A program made the position numbers and the translations under genes. Positions 35,850-45,200 of a stretch of 64,000 bases of DNA are shown here, in pieces. The notes under the pieces were generated by a model. It ran no database searches. It was not told the origin of the DNA and worked only from the letters and a program-made list of their open reading frames with translations. Source of the stretch: Omphiscola glabra (Eukaryota > Mollusca > Gastropoda > Lymnaeidae); NCBI GenBank assembly GCA_964017045.1, contig OZ024804.1:28188348-28252347 (forward strand), written 5' to 3'. The first letter of the stretch is position 1; every line of letters starts with the position of its first letter.

Positions 35850-35863
35850 GACCAGCTTGTAAC
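35850..35863 (+). promoter_or_regulatory. Candidate shared upstream motif GACCAGCTTGTAAC (gene 2)
   Basis: The same 14 bases occur at 51358-51371 before gene 3, and GACCAGTTTGTA at 3321-3332 before gene 1. They lie 332 bases upstream of the gene 2 first coding exon. Function unknown; could be promoter or untranslated exon. Confidence 0.3.
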
Positions 35864-36181
35864 CACTAGGCTGGGTTCTTGACTCCTAATCACCTTGTAA
35901 CAACAAAAGCTGCTTTAGATGTGACTTTGTAACGTAGCAGGTAACACAATCACATTAGTGTGAACGCTCTCTCCGACGGCCACATCCACACACGTGCACC
36001 CACAGAGGAAAACATAAATTATTTGTCCTTACTGCACATCGTTCCTGTTGAAAATAGCGTAGATAATCGTTCTGACTACATAAACTACAATATATTGATA
36101 AAATTAAAATTTTTCTATATTGATTTCATTTTTTGGTTTTGTTTAAGCCATGCGGCTATAAGAAATTTCTGTTTTTCCCAG

Positions 36182-36267
36182 GGGAGCATCAACATTGCTG
36201 TGAAAAATGACCTGGCTGGCATGGGTTCTGGTAGCACTTCTGGCTTCACTGACGAATTCATTATTCG
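36182..36267 (+). CDS. Gene 2 exon 1: 5'UTR end and signal peptide
   Basis: The acceptor TTTCTGTTTTTCCCAG precedes 36182. ATG at 36207 opens a 20-codon signal sequence (MTWLAWVLVALLASLT and four more residues), followed by the donor TTCG|GTGAGT in phase 1. The leftover G plus TG of the next exon makes Val21. Another frame of the exon is also open but ends in phase 2, which fits no downstream exon; the ATG frame does fit. Confidence 0.8.
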
Positions 36268-39200
36268 GTGAGTTTTTTTTGTTCTTCTTTGTACGTAAAT
36301 AAATTTACTTTTATATTGTAAAATAAAATTGAATAATTTGTAAGAAGATTAAAGATATTAACTACCAAAAAGAAGAAGTTTCGTCCTCAAATTTGTGAAA
36401 GATGGTCACTGAATAAGTGTACTTTTTAACGCCAAGAAAATCTGCTCGCACAAGGAAAAAAATAAGTAATGATTCATTTTTCATATTTTTCGAACTGGTT
36501 TATTATTTTAATTATTATCTTATTTTTCCAATGTTTGCATTTCGTTACAACGTAAAACATGTCAAAGAATCCGACGTTCCTATTTAAGTACCCTGGCTAG
36601 AACAAAGACTTGCTAGAATTCTGTCAAGTACAGAAATAAAAACTCTTGATGAACTCGAGTTCTTTAAAGACTCTAAGTTATTGATTATGGCTTTTTAGTG
36701 CAGTAAATGAAGATCGAATGATTTTTTTTTTGACGTTTTCAAACCAAACCGAAAGGGCGATCAATGGCGGCGTCTTAAACGCCCCATCAGAGACTCATAA
36801 CACAAATGACAACAGAGCACTGCGAAGTCCGGAGCTACCTGAATAGGCTGCACCAACTTCGGGACCCAAGCTGCCGTCACTGTGGACAGGCATCGGAGAC
36901 GGCCGAGCAATTAAGAGCCAAGTGCTCGAAGCTAACGACTGCTGTGACTAGGGTGCAACAGCCACCCAAGTTGAGAATCTACTTTACGGCACAGCCCAGC
37001 AGATGCGACAGACCTGTAACCTACTTGCCGGGGCCATAAAAGAGCAATAGCTCGGACCCAAAAAGTGAATGTAATATTTCATTGATTTTTTCGCCATAAC
37101 AACGTGTCTAGGGAAGGTAGATGAGAGAATGGTTCATGGGAGAATTTACTGGTATCTTGAGAGTTCCAATTGCCTCAGTCAAAATCAGGCAGGCTTCCGC
37201 AAAGGAATCAGCCGATAGATAAAGTGTACCGTTTTCTCTAGTCCATTACAAAAGGGCTGCAGAAAAAGGCCCATACAGTTGCTGTATTGTTTGACCTCTG
37301 ACAGATTTACGAAAGGGTATTGAGGTTTATTGTAAAAGTTGCAAAAGTTGGGAGTAGCTGCAAATATGTACAGGTGGATATCCGGTTTCCTTACAAACAG
37401 TTTTATCAACACACAATTTGGCATTGAATCTCAAAGGAAAAGAAATTTGCAACGAGGGCTACCACAAGGGTCAGCGCTCAGTTTCACAGCCTTCCTAGCA
37501 TATATCAATGACTTGCAACAGCTACTGTACTGAACTGAAGGACCACCAAACCATGAACATTCAGAGCCCTGTGCGTCTGCAGGATCGAATTTCGATGCGG
37601 TGCTGAAGGCTATACACAGGGCCCTGAAAAGTGTGTACCAAACTCTGCAGAGGTGGGAGCTTGATTAGTTTACTCTGACTCAAGATCTGCTCTTAAGATC
37701 TTGGGACAAAGAGCGGGTACCACTCACGTAGTTGGCGCGATCATGGATGACGTGGGCAAGATCTGTGGACTCGGAAGAAGCATTAACAATGCAGTGGATT
37801 CCAGGACAAGTTGGAAAAATGTTATATTGCTCAGCTCAGCAGGTGGAGCAGGTAGCCAATATAATAGCCTGGGTCATAAGAGAGTAATCTTAGACCCTTG
37901 GTCCCTTACCAGAACAAGTGTCTTAGTTACTGCTGTTTTCGATGACTAAAAAGCTACATGACTTGGGATTCCTTGTGCCAAATGTAGCCTCCTCCCCCCT
38001 ATTTTAATTTTTATATCGATTAATCGTTCATCAGGTACAAACTTGTCTAATGTAATCTTATTCTTTAGGCGTATCTTGTGGAAAATTATTCAATGAATGC
38101 GTTTGGATGAATTTAGCCAATGGAAAAATTCATTGAATGTATGTGGAAGAATCTAGCCAATGGAAGAATTCGGTGAATGTATGTGAATGAATCTAGCCAA
38201 TGAAAGAATTCAGTGAATGTGTGTCAATGAACCTAGCCAATGGAATAATTCAGAGAATACATGTGATTGAATCTAGCCAATAGAAGAATTCAGTGAATAA
38301 TTGAATTTACCCAATGAAAATTTACAGAGAATATTTGTGCATGATTACAGCCAATGAAAATATATTCAATGAATGCATGTAGTTTGAAGTCAGCCAATGA
38401 AATCATTCAGTATCTTGACGCTAATGTCGAAGTTGGTTAAGAAATGTGTGGTAATGTCAACGTCAGGCGTAAAAAATAAAATATGTCATTTTGAATTTAA
38501 AAAATCTATAACGATATGTTAAAATAATCTTTTTTTGCAACATTGTAAGAGTAGTAACAGAGTGCTTCATAATTTATGTTTTTATTTCAATTCTCACATA
38601 CTTTCTTAATCGCATTATCCCGAAGTGAATCCTCCCAAGTTTACCGAAGTGGAACCCCCTAGATTTGTCGAAGTGGAGCCCCCTGGATTCACCGAAGTGG
38701 AACCCCCTGGATTTATCGAAGTGGAACCCCCTGGATTCACCGAAGTGGAACCCCCTGGATTTATCGAAGTGGAACCCCCTGGATTCACCGAAGTGGAACC
38801 CCCTGGATTCACCGAAGTGGAACCCCCTGGATTCACCGAAGTGGAACCCCCTGGATTCACCGAAGTGGAACCCCCTGGATTCACCGAAGTGGAACCCCCT
38901 GGATTTATCGAAGTTGAACCCCCTATATTTGTCGAAGAAGAGCCAACTACTACAGGTAAGTTTAAGCTGATTATTTTTGGTCAATCTCATTTTAGTTCCC
39001 TCAATTTCTTTAAGATATCTTGCGTAATGCTCTCAAACAGTGTTGAACATCTATGTACATAATATAGCAAATGTGAACGCATGGCGTATGTTTCATTGAC
39101 AATCAGCCTTTCATATTCATTTTTGAGTTATAAATAATTATCCCCTTCTATTCAATTGGTTGCCTCGGTTTGAAAGAACAAAATGCAGAGAGGATCAGAT

Positions 39201-42200
39201 ACTTTATGGATCCAAATAAATAGAAAAAGTGTTTTGATGACATTTTACATATTCAATTTCAGAATATTAATACACATTGTGATTAAGATTAAAAATAAAA
39301 ATAAATTAATTAGAATGATTTGATCATAAGAAACTCACAAACGTTAAATATATTTTTTCAAAAGTAAAAATAAGCCTTCATGCATAATAATAAACTCAAT
39401 TTCTGAAATCTAATAGAAACTTAAAGATGATTATTTCAGTTCAATAATATCCCGGGGAAGTGCGCTGGTGATTCTGATTAATTTAAGGACAAACGAATGT
39501 ACGTGTTTTCATTTCTGATTTAGAGGGACATTGCATTACCTATATATTTGTGATGAGAGTGAGACCGTAGTGATGTGTGAGAGGCCGCAGTGTGACAGTA
39601 GTGATGAAGTGGGTGAGACCGTAGTGATGTGTGAGAGGCCGCAGTGTGACAGTAGTGATGAAGTGGGTGAGACCGTAGTGATGTGTGAGAGGCCGCAGTG
39701 TGACAGTAGTGATGAAGTGGGTGAGACCGTAATGCTGTGTGAGAGGCCGCAGTGTGACAGTAGTCATGAAGTGGGTGAGACCGTAATGCTGTGTGAGAGG
39801 CCGCAGTGTGACAGTAGTGATGAAGTGGGTGAGACCGTAGTGATGTGTGAGAGGCCGCAGTGTGACAGTAGCGATGAAGTGGTTGAGACCGTAGTGATGT
39901 GTGAGAGGCCGCAGTGTGACAGTAGCGATGAAGTGGTTGAGACCGTAAAGATGACTTGTGTGAGATCGCAGTGATGTTGGTGAGACCGTAAGGATGAAGT
40001 GGGTGAAACTGTTAGAATGAAGTGGGTGAAAACAGACACAGACACGCAAACACGCACATGGACACACACACTCACGAACACACACACTCACGAACACACA
40101 CACACACGAACACACACACGAACACACATATACATTAACACACACGAACACACACCCACACTAGCACACAGACACACATACGAACACACACAAACACACA
40201 CACACACACACACATATACGAACACAAACACATACACGAACACACATATGAACATTCTCAGACAGGAACTCAAAATGAACAAACACCACAACACACAAAC
40301 ACCACGCACACACCACACAATTACACACACCACACACACCACTCATACACACATACACATATACATGTATACGTACATAGGGAATAATTTGATTGTAACA
40401 TCACCAACGAGCATTGTGTACTAAAGAAGATATTATTTTAAGTTAAACACCACAACACTGATAATCCCATTACCATTATTTTTTGTCCTAATATTACGGT
40501 TGAAAATGTAAAGATATTTAATCTCAATTTTTAACCTCTTTTTGAATTATTGTTATTAAAATGTACCCCCCTCCCATCCCCCCCCCCCCCAAAACCACAC
40601 ACATTTTTTCTTCTTCTTACTACTGCTTATTAAGATGCCGACATCAGTGACATCTTTATATTTTTTTTAATTAGTTTTCCTCGTTGTATTGTATATTTCA
40701 TTAACGAAGTGGCTATTGGTACATTTGTACCAGAATTGAGAGGTTGGGATTAAAAAACGATTTAAAATATTTTTGTTGGGTTTGTAAGACCAAATGAGGT
40801 ATCAAATGAAAGATAATTTAATGTACTATACGTTTGAAATCTTAATTCGTGATTTTAACTAAAATAAACTACCACAAATGACATCCGAATAGCATTGAGT
40901 TTAATGTGTCCCGGGTCAGAAAGGGGGCGCTGCGAGTCCGTGTACATTTTGACTAATGCTATTCAGATGTCATTTGTAGTAGTTTATTTTAGTTAAAATG
41001 AAAAATTAAGTTCACAAACGTACAGTACATTCAATTATCTTTCATTTGATACCTCATTTGGTCTTACAAACCCAACAAAAATATTTCAAATCGTATTTTA
41101 ATCCCAACCTCTCAATTCTGGTACAAATGTACCAATAGGTGCAAACCAACCTCTCAATTCTGGTACAAATGCACCAATAGGTGCAAACCAACCTCTCAAT
41201 TCTGGTACAAATGTACCAATAGGTGCAAACCAACCTCTCAATTCTGGTACAAATGCACCAATAGGTGTAAACCAACCTTTCAATTCTGGTACCCGGGTAC
41301 CAATAGGTGCAGCCTTTCATTAAATTATTTTGTATTGTTAAGAACATCGATTGGTGAGTTTTATGTTTACTCGCCTTAAGGTAACACGGCATCATGTAGG
41401 CTCGGTGATTTTACTTTGTAATTTTCTTGTTGTTTTCCTTCCTAAAGCCAAACCGACCACCAAAAGACCAATGACGACATCACGGCCTAATCCAACAACC
41501 CGGCCCACAACCCGTGCCCCAACCCGGCCCCCAACTCCGCCGCCAACCAAACCCCCCACCCAACCGCCAACCCGGTCCCCAACTCCGCCGCCAACCAAAC
41601 CCCCCACCCAACCACCAACCCGGCCCCCAACTCCGCCACCAACGAAACCCCCCACCCAAGCGCCGACCAATCCACCAACCCAGCCTCCCACACAGCCACC
41701 AACCCAGCCTCCTACACAGGCACCAACCAAACCACCTACAACAGCTGCTCCAAGTAAGAACCGTCTTAACTTTTGTCGTCAGTAGATAACCTTAGAACAA
41801 TCTATAAATAAATCTCCCTAAAATGACGTAGGTTGATAACATTCTTAAAAAAAAACTTCTATTCTACTAGATCAGTAGTTCTCAACGTTACCAATACCGA
41901 GACCCTTTCAGTACAGTTCCACATGTTGTAGTGACCCCCAACGCTAAAATTATTTTCGTAGCTACTTTAAATATGCGTTTTCTATTGGGCTTAGGATCGT
42001 TCGTTCGCAGAAGGGGTCGTGACCCATAGGCTGAGAACCGCTGTACTAGATACTTTAATAATTATAGCATGACAACGTTTATGTTAAGTATGTTCGGACA
42101 GTTTCGTTTGAAGTCCTATTATTTACTCGGTATTTTCATCATTTCCGAATGTTATGAAAATCAAATCCTTCTGAAACAGGCAAAAGCAAATTCAATAATT

Positions 42201-45200
42201 CGTCATTTTTTAATAGCTCTCTTATGAAAGTCTTTGGATAAAAGCATTGTTAGATGTACAGCTTCTGATATAAGCTCATTCTTCTGTCAACCTCTACGGA
42301 TGATGTAATGTTACGTTCTGTCCCTTTTTACCAGTCAGACTGATGCATTCTTATTCTTCTGCCCATTTCTCCCAGTGGGTCGTCACGGCGGATTTAATCT
42401 TATTTTCTGTCCCCTTCTACCATTAAATCGTCACGGCTGATGGTATCTTATTATTCTGTCCAATTCTACCACCAAATCGTCACGGCTGATGTTATCTATT
42501 TCCTGCCCGCTTCCTCCAGTAAGTCCTCAAAGCTGATGTAATCATATAATTCTGTCCTTTATACTAGTTAGGATTCGTTGCTGATTTGACGCACTATGAA
42601 TTTATTTAATTTTCTATCAAGCTGCATTATAAGAGCGCTGTTAACGTGTCCGAAAAAAAAAAATTGCAATGTGTGTAAGTTTTAAAGTTTGATTCAATTT
42701 TGATGACAACATGTTTGTTTTAATTATTATAAAACATCAAGGACCCAGTCTATTTAATCAAACGTTACATCGGCAGCAACACAGCCACCTCCCTCTGTGG
42801 TGCCTTGTAAAAACGCCACCAAAGCAGACATAATATTCGTCCTGGATGCCTCATCCAGTATAGGGCTCTACAACTGGGGAAATCAGACCAAATTTGCAGC
42901 TGAACTGACGGAAGCATTCAACGTGGGCCCTAAGGAAGTGCACTTCGGCACAATAACGTACAACAAGATTTATACAAAGTTCTTTGATCTCAAGGACCAT
43001 TACGATCACCAGTCACTATCTCAAGTGAGTCTTTTGGCATTAACATGACTATTACGATCACCAGTCACTATCTCAAGTGGGTCTATTGGCATTAATATTA
43101 CCATTACAATTACGCTATCAAGTAGTCTATTGCTATTTAACATTACCATTACTCTATCAAATAATCTAATGCCATTTAACATTACCATCACAATAACTCT
43201 AACAATAATAGTATTTTGGCATTAACATTACCATTACCATTATGCTATCAGGTAGTTTATTGCCATTTAACATTACCATCACCATTACGCCATCAAGTAG
43301 TCTAACGGCGGTGTCATTACAATGATATAAAAAGACAGACGTGAATATAACAATTCTGCAATATTATTCAGGTAATTAATATCATTATTAACACGTCAAA
43401 GCACATTGGAGTCAGTTTTTAACATAAATATGACACTCAAAGAATTGAGTATTTTTTCTTATTCTTTGCCCATCTAAAATCCCAGAGGAGAATAGACCAT
43501 TAACATCTTTCCACGCCTTCCGGCCTTCTAAAATCTTCTCTAAATCTTTCCACCTCTTTCAGAGTTAAGTAAATCCTTTTCTACCTCTCTAAGTCAGCTG
43601 ACTTTGGGGTCTTCCATGTTCTCTTTATCCTTGGGGTTTCATACCAGGGATTGGGATATGGCATGGGATCCATACTAGTGCTTGCCTAGTTACATTTGCC
43701 ATGGGTTCCACACCAATTCATGCCTAGTGACATTGGAATGCGTTCCAAACTGTTGCATGCCTCGTTACATTTGGCATGGGTTCGGTACCAGTGCATGCCT
43801 AGTTACATTTGCTGCCCTCGTGGGCACTACTTCTCAGCGAAGTGCTATATTATAATTTTCGTTTTTTCGCTTATTCTTGTGTATAACGTTAAAAAGAAGA
43901 AAAAAGTAAGCTCTTGCCTAAATACTAATATTAGTGTTAGTTAAGGCTACTATTTCCTGATTTTATGTAACAGAGTCTTTTGGGTATTGAATATCCTCGT
44001 GGCAGCGGTACCAGGACTGATATTGGATTACTGGCAGTGCTGGATGACAAGCTGTTCAGCACGGAGAAGGGAGGGCGGCCTGACGCAAACGACATCGTCA
44101 TCATAATGACAGACGGCCGGTCAGATGGCCCTGCAGCAAGTAAGTAGGATGGACAGTGTTACAGAAACCTAGAGGTAGCTTTTACGTTGCTGGGTCGGCT
44201 GTATCGTTGTAAATACATATTGGTACAAAAGATATGATGTGCTTTAAATAACTAAATACTGGATGGAATAGGATACATTTATGAATTAAATAAATAAACA
44301 CTGGAATAAGATATGTCATGATTTACATAAATATATATTGGAAATAAATTCATAGGGCAACGAAATCTGTTTGGGCTTAAAATAAGAAAACATAAATTTA
44401 ATTAAAGAAATAGAACTTGTTTGTAAAGATCTCAATAAAAGCAATTTAGGTCAAAGTTCAGAAAAGTAGAACGCTTCCTTATCTGGACTTTGAACTAAAT
44501 TGACTTTATTGTGATCTTTAAGACGTAAGTTTTATTTTTTTTAAAATTTAAATTAATCTGTTGTTCATTGTATTGAACTTTAATGACATAATTCCAGCCA
44601 AAGCGTCATTTTATGCTATTTATGTACTTCATGTTGCTTCAGTGCAGTTGCTCAAACTGTAATACAGTATCGTAGCAGCGAGAAAGCCGGTGCAAAGGTT
44701 CTGGCCTCTGATGGGTGCATATGACTAGTAGGGTTAGTGGAGATGGCGTGAAGCTGAAGAACCTGGCCTCCCGCCAAAGACCGAGTGAGTCTTTGGATGA
44801 GGAGGACGCAGAAGCTGACCCTTAAGGGTTGGAATCAAAATGCCCACGCTCCTATAGTACAACATGGCAGGCACAAATTACTAGCCGAGAGCCCAATACT
44901 AACGGGTGGAGTGGTAGGGAACACCCCTGACCTCCAAGTAGAAAGTCTGATTTACGGCATTGCGCAGCAGATGAGCCATGTCTGTAAAGTGTTTGCCGCG
45001 GCCATCAAAGAGCCATAGCTCGGTCTAATAAAAAGAATGCAATATTTCATTAGCATGAAAGAAACTATCACAGCATCACTGAAGTAACATTTAGATTGTG
45101 AGAAAATAACAGAAGAGTTATCGACCTTTTCATTTTTTAAAGTAACAATATTAGCGATGATTTATTTGCGTGTATAATTTGAATTTAAAGTCTTTATTCC

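Noticed and set aside
39531..40151. Open frames on both strands over the 54-bp repeat
   Set aside because: The repeat unit is a multiple of 3 without stops. The array lies inside a gene 2 intron and has no phase-compatible splice sites.
41351..41447. Alternative start for gene 2 with a signal-peptide-like run (VILLCNFLVVFLP)
   Set aside because: The hydrophobic run is the pyrimidine tract of the intron acceptor. The exon at 36182 supplies a proper signal peptide and matching phase.
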